Assembly (NCBI GenBank): GCA_020723485.1
Contig: DYIU01000001.1
Span: forward strand, 941,779 to 1,005,778
DNA: 64,000 nucleotides
DNA from: Acidimicrobium ferrooxidans
GTDB taxonomy: Bacteria > Actinomycetota > Geothermincolia > Fen-727 > Anoxymicrobiaceae
Reading direction: 5' to 3'
Shown piece after piece: positions 25,238-34,977 of the stretch (its first letter is position 1; each line of letters opens with the position of its first letter). A program made the position numbers and the translations under genes. The notes beneath the pieces are model-generated. The model saw nothing but the letters and a program-made list of their open reading frames with translations, did not search any database and was not told the DNA's origin.

Positions 25238-25687
25238 TCACATGCGCGGGTACCATGGGTCCCGGCGGCGGTCCGGGTTCTCCGGGTCGAGCTCGCAGAA
25301 GGCGAGGTCCTTCCCCTCGAGCCAGAGGAGGGCCCTGTGCGTGTCCTCCGGGGAGACAATTCCCAGGGCCTCGGTTATCTCCTCGTTGCCGGCGCCGGGG
25401 GCATCCTCGAGGTAAGAGAGGACCCTGGCCGCGTTCTCCCTTATCTTCTGGACCCGCTCCTTGCCTTTCTCAGTAAGCCCCATCCCCTCGGCCTTCCGCG
25501 CCCCCCTGCGCTTCCTGATGAACGCGTCCACGTCATCCGGCGTGATGACGTATGACCGCCCCACTCTTGCGGCAGGGAGCTCGCCCTTCCTGATGTACGC
25601 CCTCACCGTCTGGATGTTCACCTTCAGCATCCGCGCGACCTGGGGCACGTTCAGGTAATCACGGCTCTTGTGCTCTGGTGCCGGCAA
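25238..25687 (-). CDS. Excisionase-type helix-turn-helix DNA-binding protein
   Basis: This 149-residue protein has an N-terminal MerR/excisionase-type HTH (YLNVPQVARMLKVNIQTVRAYIRKGELPAARVGRSYVI, about 11-48) and a C-terminal helical region with a possible second winged helix (about 75-140). I choose TTG 25687, six bases after AGGAGG; GTG 25690 is equally in frame. The HTH is nearly the same as in the protein at 26145, so the two are paralogues. No integrase is nearby, so this is more likely a local regulator than a phage excision factor. Confidence 0.8.
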   Translation of the reverse strand: MPAPEHKSRDYLNVPQVARMLKVNIQTVRAYIRKGELPAARVGRSYVITPDDVDAFIRKRRGARKAEGMGLTEKGKERVQKIRENAARVLSYLEDAPGAGNEEITEALGIVSPEDTHRALLWLEGKDLAFCELDPENPDRRRDPWYPRM

Positions 25688-25716
25688 CACCCACCTCCTG
25701 AGTAACCGCTTCAGGC

Positions 25717-26148
25717 CTACCCGATAAGTATATAGGCATCCTGGTCGTCGAGATAACCGGCCGCGACTGCGCCCGGCGAGAGCGCTCCCGTCGCAGCGGG
25801 AAAGTCGAGTTCCGGTGCCGTTTCTTCGAGCAGGACCGGCGCCTCGATCTGCAGCGGGTCGTATACCCAGGTCCCGGCATAGGCGGGCCGGGGCGCCTGC
25901 GTTTCGAAGCCGATGCAGGGAGCGTAGTCGGGCATCGCGGTGGGCCTTGCCCACTCGAGCTCAGCTCCGGCTGCCGTGCCCTTGTGAAAAGCCCTTCGCC
26001 TCGAGAGCTCCCTGGCAATCGATTCCCCGGAAGCCAGGAGCGCGCCCCCCACCGCCGAGGTGGCGGCCGCCAGCACCATGAGCGCGGCGATACCGGCGAT
26101 GAATGCGAAAGCCAGAACGACCGGCAGCATCAGTATCATCGATATCAC
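25717..26148 (-). CDS. Predicted membrane protein, unknown
   Basis: The 143-residue protein has one long hydrophobic segment at the very N-terminus (MISMILMLPVVLAFAFIAGI to about residue 40) and a soluble, Ala/Pro-rich tail ending in DDQDAYILIG. No family recognised. It starts at ATG 26148 with GGAGGTGATATCG, overlapping the end of the upstream HTH gene by four bases, so it belongs to that operon, with the second HTH gene after it. Confidence 0.65.
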   Translation of the reverse strand: MISMILMLPVVLAFAFIAGIAALMVLAAATSAVGGALLASGESIARELSRRRAFHKGTAAGAELEWARPTAMPDYAPCIGFETQAPRPAYAGTWVYDPLQIEAPVLLEETAPELDFPAATGALSPGAVAAGYLDDQDAYILIG

Positions 26149-26384
26149 CTCCTGCGCGGGCGAGGCCTGCGGCTGCGGCGCCCGCTTCCTGGCACGCTTC
26201 CGCCCTCTTCAAGTTGAGCGGCTCTCCGGGCACAGACAAACGCGTCGATGTCGGCCCCGGAGATGACGTACGAACGCCCGATCCTGGCTGCGGGGAGCTC
26301 ACCGCTCCTGATATAGCGCCTCACCGTGGGTATCCCGACCCTGAACATCCTTGCCAGCTGCACCTGTGTTCTATAGGTTTCCAT
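26145..26384 (-). CDS. Excisionase-type helix-turn-helix protein
   Basis: This 79-residue protein is almost only an excisionase-like HTH (VQLARMFRVGIPTVRRYIRSGELPAARIGRSYVISGADIDAF, about 8-49) plus a basic Arg-rich tail that could add DNA contacts. It is the first gene of a three-gene unit with a strong promoter upstream at 26420-26449. The promoter is surrounded by three copies of ATATATCTnA, candidate binding sites for this or the related protein. The ATG has GGGAGGTAACAA. Confidence 0.82.
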   Translation of the reverse strand: METYRTQVQLARMFRVGIPTVRRYIRSGELPAARIGRSYVISGADIDAFVCARRAAQLEEGGSVPGSGRRSRRPRPRRR

Positions 26385-26396
26385 TTGTTACCTCCC

Positions 26397-26471
26397 ATAT
26401 ATCTCACATTGTTACAGAGTTTATAACATATATGTAAGATATATGTCAAGAACGATAAATGATATATCTAA
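26397..26471 (-). promoter_or_regulatory. Strong promoter with repeated ATATATCTnA boxes
   Basis: On the minus strand TTGACA (26449-26444) and TATAAA (26425-26420) are 18 bases apart. ATATATCTnA occurs at 26397-26406 and 26462-26471 and inverted at 26435-26444, flanking and overlapping the promoter. The region is very AT-rich against a GC-rich background. The boxes are probably operators. Confidence 0.7.
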
Positions 26472-26523
26472 GATTGCGCATTGAAACGGAGTCGGTGAGT
26501 CTGTCATTCCGGGCGGTTCGGGG

Positions 26524-27369
26524 CTAGAGGGTCCTCTCCACCCTGAAGGACGTGCTCCATGCGGGGGAGCCCCGTCTCACGTAGATCACGCCGCTGCCCC
26601 TCTTTCCGAGGCTCTTGGCGTCGCGATAGAGGTAGATGACCGCCTCGCGGGCGCGCTCCCCGAGTTCCGAGCCCGCGCGGTGCACCCGCAGTTCAAGGCC
26701 CTCCGAGTCAAGACCGGCCAGGCGGCCCACGCGCCGAGAGCGGGCGGTGCACTCCCTGGAGCGTAGCATCAACCAGTCGCCCGAGTCGCGGGCGCTCAAG
26801 GCCAGGCGCACCCCTTCTTCACCAAGGCACTGACCCGCTGTCCTCACGTCTATCGAGCAGTCCGCCGCCTGGCGCAGGCAGTAGTCGCCGATGGAATCGG
26901 CCTCAAAGTCCGCGAAGCGCGCCCTCAACCCGGTAAAGTCGCCGAGCTTCCTCGCACGGATCGCCAGTCGCCGTCCCGGTTCGCCCCGGGCCTCGAGCCC
27001 CACGAAATCGAGGCCGTCGGGCACCTCGATTGACGGGCGTCCGAGTTTCGACGACGCCTCGGCGCAGAGGCTGGTCAGGTAGCCGACCGCCTCTCGCTGC
27101 CACCGCAGGTACAGCCGCCCGTAGATGGAAGCGGCGTCCGCCACAAGCCTGCCGGCCAGCCGCGCCGTCTCCTCGCCGTCGTGAGATGGCAGCGCGGCCC
27201 GGACGAGCGGTTTGGACAGGGAGTCCCGTGAGCTCAGGTTGCAGAAGAGCTCCTCCAGGGTCATGTCCTCGAGCAGTCGCCGGCGGGCACCCTCCTCCCG
27301 CCTGTTGTCACCGGCGAGCGTGGGAAGCCGGTCGCCGCTGTCTTTGAATACCGGCCTGGGCAGCTTCAT
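26524..27369 (-). CDS. Hypothetical protein in the MoxR/VWA operon
   Basis: This 281-residue protein is not one I recognise. It is rich in Arg, Glu and Leu and mostly helical in character, without a signal peptide or membrane segment; the C-terminal 70 residues (EAVIYLYRDAKSLGKRGSGVIYVRRGSPAWSTSF) look more beta-rich. It is the third gene after the AAA ATPase and VWA protein on the same strand, 30 bases past the VWA stop, and is probably part of the same machine. It may be a substrate or adaptor of the ATPase-VWA pair. Confidence 0.7.
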   Translation of the reverse strand: MKLPRPVFKDSGDRLPTLAGDNRREEGARRRLLEDMTLEELFCNLSSRDSLSKPLVRAALPSHDGEETARLAGRLVADAASIYGRLYLRWQREAVGYLTSLCAEASSKLGRPSIEVPDGLDFVGLEARGEPGRRLAIRARKLGDFTGLRARFADFEADSIGDYCLRQAADCSIDVRTAGQCLGEEGVRLALSARDSGDWLMLRSRECTARSRRVGRLAGLDSEGLELRVHRAGSELGERAREAVIYLYRDAKSLGKRGSGVIYVRRGSPAWSTSFRVERTL

Positions 27370-27399
27370 CGCAAGCGCTCCCCGGGCCGTCCGGTCTTC

Positions 27400-28986
27400 C
27401 TACGCGTACAGCTCATGGGCCTTCCCCGCCACGATGGTCACCAGGTCCTCCCCCCGCGACACCGGGAAGATGTCATATCCCGCCTCGCGTATCACTTCGG
27501 CCTTCTCGCTGGAGGGCTGGTCTATCAGGAAGACCGAGCCCGAGTTCTCGGGGTGCCCCTCGAGCGCCTTCGCGAGGTGGAAGGAGGCCTCGACCACGTT
27601 CGTTATCTCGGTATCCGATATCAGGCAGAAGTGCTTCGGCCTGTGCAGCTCGAGCGCGGCAAGGCGCCTGAACTCCTGCACGGGGAACACCGTGCCTCCC
27701 CCGTAGTACGTGACCAGCGCGTCCTCCACCCTCCGGACGTCCCACACCGGCTCCACGGTGAGCGTGCGCCCCCTGTCAGAGTAGACGACGAGCCCCACCT
27801 TCGCCCCCAGGTTCACCGCGCTCCTGGCCATCACGAACCCCGCCAGCACGGCGTTCGCCACCTCGGTCACCGGGTTCGTCATCGAGCCGGAGGCGTCGAG
27901 GATGATCACCACGTCCGGGGGCGTTCTGCGGCGGGCCACCACGTCCATGCGGCTCCTGTCCCACTGCTTGGTGGTGAGGGTGGGGACCACTTTTCCGGAG
28001 GTGTACACGGAGTAGGGGAGGTCGAGGCGCTCGAAGGGATGTCCCATCCCCCAGGAGATGGGGGCGTTGGGCACCTCCTCGCCGTCTTCGCTCCGCACTG
28101 GCTGGAACCGTACCTCGTATCGCCTGGAAAGGTCGCGGTAGTACCACACCAGGGCCTGTGTCTGGGTCCCGGCGCCGGTACCGGCCACCAGTTCCTTGAA
28201 GTCCTTCATCCCCATCTCGCGCACGAGTGAGCTCAAGAGCTGCTCCGCGGTATCGGCGTTGAGCTCGTCGATCCCGTGGTCCATGATGCGGCTGTCGTCC
28301 ATCTCGGATGGGCTGTCGGCGTACTTGTGCAGCAGCCCCGCCAGGTAACGCACCTTGCGGTCCCACCCGGATGCGGCGTACGGGCGGTCGAGGAAACGGT
28401 CGGCGAGCCGACGGGCGTCCTCCCGGGTTTGGCGGCCCGCGTGCCCCGCCAGTGACCCCGGGCAATCCCAGAGCTCCTCGAAGCAGCAGAGCAGGAACTC
28501 CCAGAGCCTGCTCTTCTCCTCTCTTGCACGGTCCATGGCGCGGTATAGTGAGACCATCTGCTCGCGCATCCCGCCTCGGGCGGCGTACGTCACGTCGACC
28601 ATGTCGCAGAACAGCCGCTGTATGGAGAGCGCCTCCTCGAACGTCGCCCGGCGCCCCCTGTCGCGCACCTCCTCGAGGGCTAGCCTGGCGGATGCAGTGA
28701 GGCGCAGGGCGGTGCGCGCGTCGAACGGGGCCAGCGCGTAGTGCAGCATCTGGTAGACGAGGACGGCTTCGAGGTTCCCGGCGCCGAGGCTGCCCGCGAC
28801 CTGGGGCACGTTGATGAACACCCTGTTCTCGGAGGGCTCCCAGACGCCCAGCTGGCCGGCCAGGGCCGAGGCGTGCCTGTGGGAGGCGGGCTCGGTCACG
28901 AACTCCGGGTCGATAATCCGCGGGTAGCCGCAGAAAGCCGCGGCCTTCTCGCGTATCTCCTCGAGTTCCCTCTCGTCGGGGGCCAA
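27400..28986 (-). CDS. VWA-domain protein, MoxR partner
   Basis: The 528-residue protein has an N-terminal metallopeptidase-like helical region and a C-terminal von Willebrand A domain whose MIDAS motif DASGSMTNP lies at about 365-373, with a later conserved Asp in LISDTE. VWA proteins of this kind bind Mg2+ and work with MoxR AAA ATPases to insert metal or mature enzymes. The ATPase gene is just upstream, seven bases away. It starts at TTG 28986 after GGGGTGAGGGAG. The client enzyme is not identified; the nearby CO dehydrogenase is too far to claim. Confidence 0.83.
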   Translation of the reverse strand: MAPDERELEEIREKAAAFCGYPRIIDPEFVTEPASHRHASALAGQLGVWEPSENRVFINVPQVAGSLGAGNLEAVLVYQMLHYALAPFDARTALRLTASARLALEEVRDRGRRATFEEALSIQRLFCDMVDVTYAARGGMREQMVSLYRAMDRAREEKSRLWEFLLCCFEELWDCPGSLAGHAGRQTREDARRLADRFLDRPYAASGWDRKVRYLAGLLHKYADSPSEMDDSRIMDHGIDELNADTAEQLLSSLVREMGMKDFKELVAGTGAGTQTQALVWYYRDLSRRYEVRFQPVRSEDGEEVPNAPISWGMGHPFERLDLPYSVYTSGKVVPTLTTKQWDRSRMDVVARRRTPPDVVIILDASGSMTNPVTEVANAVLAGFVMARSAVNLGAKVGLVVYSDRGRTLTVEPVWDVRRVEDALVTYYGGGTVFPVQEFRRLAALELHRPKHFCLISDTEITNVVEASFHLAKALEGHPENSGSVFLIDQPSSEKAEVIREAGYDIFPVSRGEDLVTIVAGKAHELYA

Positions 28987-28993
28987 GACTCCC

Positions 28994-30481
28994 TCACCCC
29001 TGGTCTCTGGTTATCTCCAGGTACACCTGGCGGAGCATGGTGGCGATCGGGTACTTGGCGGGGGAGTCGTAGCGCTTGAGGGACTCGAGCGCGTCGATGA
29101 CGAGCCCGGGTTCCACTTTTTCATCCCGGAGGGAGCGCTCGTAGAGCTCGAGCACGCCGTCGAGGGTCTTGATGACCGAGCGGCTCTTGAGGTAGTGGTT
29201 GCGCGAGGTCGCGAACAGGTGGGCGACGAGCGCTATCCTGTCGTTCATGAACTCCGGGTGCTCCGCCCAGGCCCGGTCGGTGGGAATCAGCTTGAACCAG
29301 AGCACGTATGGGACCACCGCCTCGATCTCCTCCAGCCCGGCGGACCCGCGTCCCCTGAACCAGGCCAGGGCCCTGGCGTAGCGCTCGATCGTCTTACCGG
29401 CCCGCACGCTAACCTCGTTCTCGGTCATGTAGCAGATGTTCTCGGTGTTGTGGTAGTGGCAGCCGCCGAGGTGCCCTCCACCCGAGGAGGCGCCGTCGTT
29501 CACCTGCGCGCACAGCACCGGGGGCTTAACGAACCAGGCGTACCCCTTGCTCTTCCGTTCGATGTCGGTCGAGGCGAGCGCGCAGCCGTTGAGCTCCGAG
29601 ATGAAGTTGTAGAGTATGTAGAGCGCCTCGGGCTCCAGCTCGACCGCGGCTATCTCTCCGCGGATGGCCTCGAAATCGGCGGTGGTGAGCTCCACCCCGA
29701 TCTCGCCGCGGAGCTTGCTGACGTAGGCCTCTTCGTCGCCGGTGAGCTTGCGGTCGTCGCCACCGCCGGCCATGTCGAGGAAATACGGATTGAGCGTCGG
29801 GGCGAACACCCCGACGTCGATGCGGTCCAGGAACGGGGGAGTGAGCTCCGAGGAGGCCATGTCGCGGAAGTTCGCGGTGAGGAACGTCACGCCCTCGGCC
29901 GCGTATATCTTCGAGTCGCCGTAGACCGAGAAGCCGCGGTCCATCATCTCGAGCAGGTTGTTCGTGCGCCCCGGCGTGAGCCGGTTGACCTCGTCGACCA
30001 TGCGGAACGGCGAGAGCATGAACTTGCGCGGGATGACCTCCTCTTCCCCTTCGGTCATGAGCCTGCCCAGGTGGGGCCGGCCTATCATCTTCTCGTCGGT
30101 GAGCTCCTGGTGTCCGTGAATGGTCGCTTCGTGGATGGATTCCATGACGCGGAACCCGTCCTGCGCGTCCGCGAACGTCTCCTCTAGTAGCTTCCCGTGG
30201 ACGAACGCGCCCACGTACTCAGCAGAGGTGGTCTTTCCCGAGCCGGGCGACCCGTAGAGTATCATCGTGCCATTTCGGAGGACCGAGGTGAGGATGGCGA
30301 AGAGCAGCGGGGAGTTGTAGGACTCCTCCGCGAGCACGACCGACTCGCTTTCGTTCAGGTTGAGCGCCACAGACCGCTTTTCGCGGAAGCGGACGTCGTG
30401 GTTGAGGTTTATGTAGAGCCCGCTGTCCTCTACGGCGCGGTAGATGGACATGAGCTTCATATTGAGGCCGGATACGGGCAT
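28994..30481 (-). CDS. MoxR-type AAA+ ATPase
   Basis: This 495-residue ATPase has Walker A GSPGSGKTT (about 75-83), Walker B FRMVDEVNRL, and sensor sequence FLTANFRD. It has the early MoxR-type loop and a C-terminal extension of about 200 residues beyond the AAA core. MoxR ATPases act as chaperones for metal-cofactor enzymes together with a VWA protein, encoded next. I start at ATG 30481 (MPVSGLNMKL), since the upstream extension overlaps the divergent flavoprotein gene. A Cys/His-rich segment (SSGGGHLGGCHYHNTENICYM) is unusual and might bind metal. Confidence 0.85.
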   Translation of the reverse strand: MPVSGLNMKLMSIYRAVEDSGLYINLNHDVRFREKRSVALNLNESESVVLAEESYNSPLLFAILTSVLRNGTMILYGSPGSGKTTSAEYVGAFVHGKLLEETFADAQDGFRVMESIHEATIHGHQELTDEKMIGRPHLGRLMTEGEEEVIPRKFMLSPFRMVDEVNRLTPGRTNNLLEMMDRGFSVYGDSKIYAAEGVTFLTANFRDMASSELTPPFLDRIDVGVFAPTLNPYFLDMAGGGDDRKLTGDEEAYVSKLRGEIGVELTTADFEAIRGEIAAVELEPEALYILYNFISELNGCALASTDIERKSKGYAWFVKPPVLCAQVNDGASSGGGHLGGCHYHNTENICYMTENEVSVRAGKTIERYARALAWFRGRGSAGLEEIEAVVPYVLWFKLIPTDRAWAEHPEFMNDRIALVAHLFATSRNHYLKSRSVIKTLDGVLELYERSLRDEKVEPGLVIDALESLKRYDSPAKYPIATMLRQVYLEITRDQG

Positions 30482-30571
30482 TTTCGTGTTTCCTTCCCTC
30501 GCGCGCAGTCGCAACAAGGATATCAGTAATCTGATATCTTGGGGTATGTCCATCTGCGACGGGGGGTGCGG

Positions 30572-31201
30572 ATGAAGGTCCTCATTATCACCGGAAATCC
30601 CAGGAAGAAGGGCGCGCTCGCGACCCTGACGGACGAGGCCGGGCGGGGCGCCGAGGCGGGAGGAGCCGAGGTCGAGGCTATCAGGCTGGCCGACCTCGAC
30701 ATCGGCTACTGCCGCTTCTGCATGAAGTGCTGGGAGGACAAGACCTCGGATGCCGCGGAGTGCGCGCTGCGCGACGACATGGCGGGCGTCATCGAGAAGG
30801 TGCGGGAGGCGGACGGGCTGATCCTCGCGTGCCAGACCAGCGGCGGTCATCCGAACGCGGTCATGAAGACGTTCATCGAGCGCACCACCTGGACCATCGG
30901 CGGGCCGAACCGCGACATCCTCTGGGTCAAGGGCGCGCCCGGCCCCCGTGAGCCCGAAAGGCTCCGGCGGGCGGCCATAATCACTACCGCCGGGACGGTC
31001 CCCGGCTGGTCGCGCGTCGTCTGCAACGGCTCCACCAGGCAGATGGCTTCACACGCCGAGGGCGTCTTGAACGCCAGGGTGGTCGGACGGTTGTTCGCTG
31101 GGTGCATAAACTACCGCGGCCTGCGCCACGCGGACAGAAGGCGTGCGCGCAAGCTCGGCGCTCGCCTTGCAAAGAGTATCAAGGTCAGCCTTCGAGCTTG
31201 A
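30572..31201 (+). CDS. NADPH-dependent FMN reductase-like flavoprotein
   Basis: The 209-residue protein has the flavodoxin-like FMN phosphate loop ITGNPRKKGALATL (6-19) and ACQTSGGHPNAVMKTFIER, typical of the iron-sulfur-flavoprotein/FMN reductase group. A Cys cluster (YCRFCMKCW) after the first Rossmann unit resembles the site where Isf-type proteins bind a 4Fe-4S cluster. It probably transfers electrons between NAD(P)H or ferredoxin and an acceptor. ATG 30572 follows GGGGGGTGCGG. Its last 17 bases overlap the convergent PH-domain gene. Confidence 0.83.
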   Translation: MKVLIITGNPRKKGALATLTDEAGRGAEAGGAEVEAIRLADLDIGYCRFCMKCWEDKTSDAAECALRDDMAGVIEKVREADGLILACQTSGGHPNAVMKTFIERTTWTIGGPNRDILWVKGAPGPREPERLRRAAIITTAGTVPGWSRVVCNGSTRQMASHAEGVLNARVVGRLFAGCINYRGLRHADRRRARKLGARLAKSIKVSLRA

Positions 31202-31586
31202 GCGACTCCATGATGGTCACCGGCACCTGCTTGTTGTCCAGGCCCAGAATCTTGGGGAAGCGGAAGGCACGTTTCTTACCGCCCTTCGTCTTCACGTAGA
31301 GCGACGTCTCGGCTATCTGCGAGATGAGCGCGACGTCGGGTGGCGCGTACTTGTAGCCCTCGTAGATCGAGCAGGCCTCCAGCTCCGCCAGGGGGATGGA
31401 CTCCTCGCCCTTGACCTTGTAGAGGGTGGAGAGCCTGATGATGAGAAGGCGCCGGTTAGTGAGGCCGACGTAGTAGTACTTGACGCCCTTCTCCGAGGCC
31501 CAGCCCACCGTCACCAGCTCCTCTCCCTCGGCGAGGAACTTCGCGGCCGCCTCCTTCATGCCCTGCTCCGTCGGCTTCAGTGCCAT
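31185..31586 (-). CDS. PH-like (YokE-type) domain protein
   Basis: The 133-residue protein has the pattern of bacterial PH-like domains: [26 protein letters not shown] (the NRRL core) and a C-terminal helix. Such domains serve as small membrane- or protein-binding modules. No membrane segment or signal peptide is present. ATG 31586 is chosen because GGAGG lies five bases upstream; an in-frame ATG four codons earlier is less likely. The 3' end overlaps the FMN-reductase gene by 17 bases. Confidence 0.75.
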   Translation of the reverse strand: MALKPTEQGMKEAAAKFLAEGEELVTVGWASEKGVKYYYVGLTNRRLLIIRLSTLYKVKGEESIPLAELEACSIYEGYKYAPPDVALISQIAETSLYVKTKGGKKRAFRFPKILGLDNKQVPVTIMESLKLEG

Positions 31587-31765
31587 TTCGACCTCCACGG
31601 CATCCGTGTAGAAAAAAGGGACACAGTCTCCTCATCCCGATGTTTCGCGGTTGCGGTACTGGCTCCAACTCTGTATCTTATCCGTCGACTCGAGACGCGC
31701 GCAGCTTTAATGAATCCAACAAGAGCGAGCGTCAACTGATTAGTACTGAGCAAAAGGAGCTAATC

Positions 31766-33295
31766 GTGACGATAAAAGACCTCTACGTGAGAATAGCCGG
31801 TCTGGTCGGCCCGAAGGTCCTTTCACCGTTCGTCCGGGCGGCGGAGAGGATGCCGTTCGTCGGCAGGATGATCGAAAAAGAGTACGAGCAGCTGGCTCTG
31901 GACATGCGCTCATCGCTCAGGCCTTACGACGACCGCCTGGTCTCTTACACATCGCTTCCGGAACGCGGGAGAGCGAGGGACGAGGTGCTCGAGGAGATGG
32001 AGCGCCTGAGGGAAGAGGAGGACTCCCGCTGGGAGGAGGGGTTCGTGTCGGGCGCCGTGTACCACGGGGACCCGGAGCACGTGGATTTCCTCAACCGGGT
32101 CTATGCGGTCAACTCCCAGACGAACCCGCTGCACAGCGACCTCTGGCCCAGGGTGGTGAAGTACGAGTCGGAGATAGTCTCGATGACCGCGGACATGCTG
32201 GGCGCGCGGGTGGTGGAATCGCGGGGGAGCGACGGCGGCGTCTGCGGGGTGGTCACCTCCGGCGGGACCGAGAGCATAATGCTTGCGGTCAAGGCGTACC
32301 GCGACAGGGCCCGGAAGAAGAGAATAAGGCGGCCTGTCATCGTCGCGCCCTCATCTGCTCACGCCGCGTTCGACAAAGCCGCCGAGTGTTTCGGCATGGG
32401 CATCGAGCATGTCCCGGTCGGGCCGGACTTCAAGGCCGACGTGGAGGCGACGCGCAGGGCGCTCACCAGGGACACGGTCCTCCTGGTGGGCAGCGCGCCC
32501 GGGTTCCCGCACGGGGTCATCGACCCGATAGAAGAGCTCTCGGAGCTTGCGCGGGAGCGGGGCATAGGCTTTCACACCGACGCGTGCCTGGGGGGCTTCC
32601 TGCTGCCGTGGGCCGAGGAGCTCGGGTACGACGTGCCGCCGTTCGACTTCAGGCTGCCCGGCGTGACCTCGATGTCGGCGGACACCCACAAGTTCGGGTA
32701 CGCGGCCAAGGGGACGTCGGTGGTGTTGTACCGCGGGCACGACCTGAGGCATCACCAGTACTGCAAGTACACGGAGTGGCCGGGCGGCGTATACTTTACG
32801 CCCACCTTCGCGGGCAGCAGGCCCGGTGCGCTCGCGGCCACCTGCTGGGCGGCAATGGTCTCGATCGGACGGGACGGCTACACGGAGGCCGCGCGACGCA
32901 TCCTGGAGACCGCGGCCGAGATACGGGATGGAATCGAGCGGATACCGGGCATCCGCGTCTTCGGGGACCCGCTTTGGGTGATAGCCTTCGGTTCGGACGA
33001 GGTGGACATCCACAGCGTGCTAGACCATATGACCGAGAAGAGGTGGAACCTGAACGCCCTCCAGTTCCCGCCCGGCGCCCACATCTGTGTCACTCTTCGA
33101 CACACGCAACCCGGGGTGGCGGAGCGATTCGTCGCAGACCTGCGCGACGCGGTCCAGGTCGCCTCGCGGACGTTCCCTGGCGAGAAGCCCAAGGTGGCCC
33201 TGTACGGGATGGCGGCGTCGTTCCCGGACAAGCGGCTGGTGGACAGGGGGCTCGACCTCTACCTGGATACCTTGTACGACATCAAGCGCAGATAA
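31766..33295 (+). CDS. PLP-dependent lyase/decarboxylase, sphingosine-1-phosphate-lyase-like
   Basis: This 509-residue protein is a group II PLP enzyme closest in layout to sphingosine-1-phosphate lyase and glutamate decarboxylase. It has [20 protein letters not shown], the cofactor Asp in [10 protein letters not shown], and the Schiff-base Lys309 in [13 protein letters not shown]. It likely cleaves a phosphorylated long-chain base or decarboxylates an amino acid. I start at GTG 31766, with AAAAGGAG upstream; the longer frame to 31580 is Arg/Ser-rich and unlike the family. Its 3' end overlaps the convergent GH13 gene by 14 bases. Confidence 0.87.
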   Translation: MTIKDLYVRIAGLVGPKVLSPFVRAAERMPFVGRMIEKEYEQLALDMRSSLRPYDDRLVSYTSLPERGRARDEVLEEMERLREEEDSRWEEGFVSGAVYHGDPEHVDFLNRVYAVNSQTNPLHSDLWPRVVKYESEIVSMTADMLGARVVESRGSDGGVCGVVTSGGTESIMLAVKAYRDRARKKRIRRPVIVAPSSAHAAFDKAAECFGMGIEHVPVGPDFKADVEATRRALTRDTVLLVGSAPGFPHGVIDPIEELSELARERGIGFHTDACLGGFLLPWAEELGYDVPPFDFRLPGVTSMSADTHKFGYAAKGTSVVLYRGHDLRHHQYCKYTEWPGGVYFTPTFAGSRPGALAATCWAAMVSIGRDGYTEAARRILETAAEIRDGIERIPGIRVFGDPLWVIAFGSDEVDIHSVLDHMTEKRWNLNALQFPPGAHICVTLRHTQPGVAERFVADLRDAVQVASRTFPGEKPKVALYGMAASFPDKRLVDRGLDLYLDTLYDIKRR

Positions 33296-34904
33296 GGGCC
33301 TGGTCAGGCTGAAGGCGCAGCTTCCCGGGCTCGAGCTCATCGCCGCCCGGGCCGTGGGTGGAGAGGAGGACTTTCCAGGAGCCGCCGCCGGGCCTCGAGG
33401 GCACTTTCACCGACTGCGGCCGCGAAACGAAGTTGAGGAACACCGCGGCGCAGCTTTCCTCGAGCTCCCTCGTGTAGGCGAAGACCCCACCGGGCATGCC
33501 GTCCAGGGGACGATAGTTCCCGGCCAACAGCGCGGGGGTCTCCCTGCGGGCATGGATCAGTGAGCGGTACCAGCTCAGCAGTGACCGCGGCTCGTGCTCC
33601 TGGCGCTCGACGTTGACCGTCACGTAGGAGGGGTCCACCGGCAGCCACGGCCGGGCGCTCGAGAACCCCGCGTTCCCGGAGGCGCTCCACTGCATGGGGG
33701 TGCGCGAGCCGTCGCGCCCCACCGGAATGGGCCACCACTTGAGCCCGACCGGGTCGACCATGTCCGAGCGCTTTATCCTGCTGTTGGGCATCCCTATCTC
33801 CTCACCGTAGTAGAGGATGGGCGTGCCCCTGAGCGTCAGTATCATCGCGGCTGCGACCTTCGCGCGTGCCACGGCGTCGCCACCGCGCGCAAAGCGGGTT
33901 ATGTGACGGACCAGGTCGTGGTTGGAGAAGTAATAGCAGGGCCACGCCTTCTCCGGCAGGAGGTGCTCCAGGTGGTCCACCGAGGCGCGGAACTTCTCGG
34001 CCGACCAGCTCGTCATCGCAAAGTCCAGGTAGAAAGAGAGGTGGAGCGCGTTCTCCCCGTCGCCGGCGTACTTCGCCGCCTCCTCGGGCGTGTCGGTGTA
34101 GACCTCGCCCATCATCATCCGCTCCGAGTAGCTGTCGGTGATGCGCCTGAGCAGCTTGGTAGCCGCGACGCTCTCCGGGAGTGAGCGGTCATAGACGTGC
34201 TTCTGCCACTCGTACATGCGCACCCCCAGCTTGTGAGGATTGTCCCGCAGCTGCTCATCCTCGTAGAGGTAGTTGATGAGGTCCAGCCTGTAACCGTCGA
34301 CCCCCTTGTCCAGCCAGAACTTGAACGCGTCCAGCATTGCCTGACGCGCCTCGGTATTGCGCCAGTTGATGTCGGGCTGTTCGGGGAGGAACGCGTGGTA
34401 GTACCACTGCATGCTCGGCTCGTCGAGCACCCAGGCGCTGCCCTCGACCACGGCCTTCCACTTGTTGGGCGGCTTGCCCGGAGCCCTGCCGTCGCGCCAG
34501 ATGTACCAGTCGCGCTTGGGGTTATCGCGGGAAGAGCGCGACTCGGCGAACCACGGGTGGTCCTGGGAGGTGTGGTTGAGGACCATGTCCATGATGAGCT
34601 TCATGCCGCGGCGATGACACTCGGCGAGGAGCTCGTCGAAATCGGCCATTGTCCCGAACCGCGGGTCTATCGAGTAGTAATCGCTCACGTCGTAGCCGAA
34701 GTCTACGAACGGGGTCTTCATGACCGGGTTGAGCCATATCGCGTCGGCGCCGAGAGAGCGTGGGGTGCCGTCGTTGATGTAGTCGAGCGATTCTAAGAGG
34801 CCGCGCAGGTCACCGAAGCCGTCAGAGTTCGAGTCGCGGAAGCTCCCCACCGAGACCTGGTAGATGACGCTGCTCTTCCACCACGGGGACGTACTGTTGT
34901 CCAT
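33282..34904 (-). CDS. GH13 alpha-glucosidase / oligo-1,6-glucosidase-type enzyme
   Basis: The 540-residue enzyme has all GH13 conserved regions: DMVLNHTS (106-113), GYRLDLIN with nucleophile Asp208, GEVYTD with acid/base Glu267, and FSNHDLVRH with Asp330. The absence of a signal peptide and the overall length fit cytoplasmic alpha-glucosidases or trehalose-6-phosphate hydrolase-like enzymes that split short alpha-glucosides. I use ATG 34904, which has GGAGGGCGGT directly upstream; another ATG lies four codons earlier. It lies downstream of an acyl-CoA synthetase on the same strand, with a repeat arm between. Confidence 0.88.
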   Translation of the reverse strand: MDNSTSPWWKSSVIYQVSVGSFRDSNSDGFGDLRGLLESLDYINDGTPRSLGADAIWLNPVMKTPFVDFGYDVSDYYSIDPRFGTMADFDELLAECHRRGMKLIMDMVLNHTSQDHPWFAESRSSRDNPKRDWYIWRDGRAPGKPPNKWKAVVEGSAWVLDEPSMQWYYHAFLPEQPDINWRNTEARQAMLDAFKFWLDKGVDGYRLDLINYLYEDEQLRDNPHKLGVRMYEWQKHVYDRSLPESVAATKLLRRITDSYSERMMMGEVYTDTPEEAAKYAGDGENALHLSFYLDFAMTSWSAEKFRASVDHLEHLLPEKAWPCYYFSNHDLVRHITRFARGGDAVARAKVAAAMILTLRGTPILYYGEEIGMPNSRIKRSDMVDPVGLKWWPIPVGRDGSRTPMQWSASGNAGFSSARPWLPVDPSYVTVNVERQEHEPRSLLSWYRSLIHARRETPALLAGNYRPLDGMPGGVFAYTRELEESCAAVFLNFVSRPQSVKVPSRPGGGSWKVLLSTHGPGGDELEPGKLRLQPDQALICA

Positions 34905-34952
34905 ACCGCCCTCCATCCCGGTTTGTTGGTGATGTTGCTGGTGTTGCTGATG

Positions 34953-34977
34953 GAACGAAAATGGTCTGACCCCTATC
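34953..34977. repeat. Single arm of the GGGGTCAGACCATTTTCG repeat
   Basis: GAACGAAAATGGTCTGACC and the following bases are one arm of the repeat seen complete at 51410 and 60307; no second arm is found within 100 bases. The outer end (CCCCTATC) includes the TAG stop codon of the minus-strand acyl-CoA synthetase at 34973-34975. Confidence 0.75.

Noticed and set aside
25238-27369. Prophage or integrative element
   Set aside because: Two excisionase-type HTH proteins are present, but no integrase, tRNA attachment site or phage structural genes lie nearby, and neighbouring genes are normal in composition.
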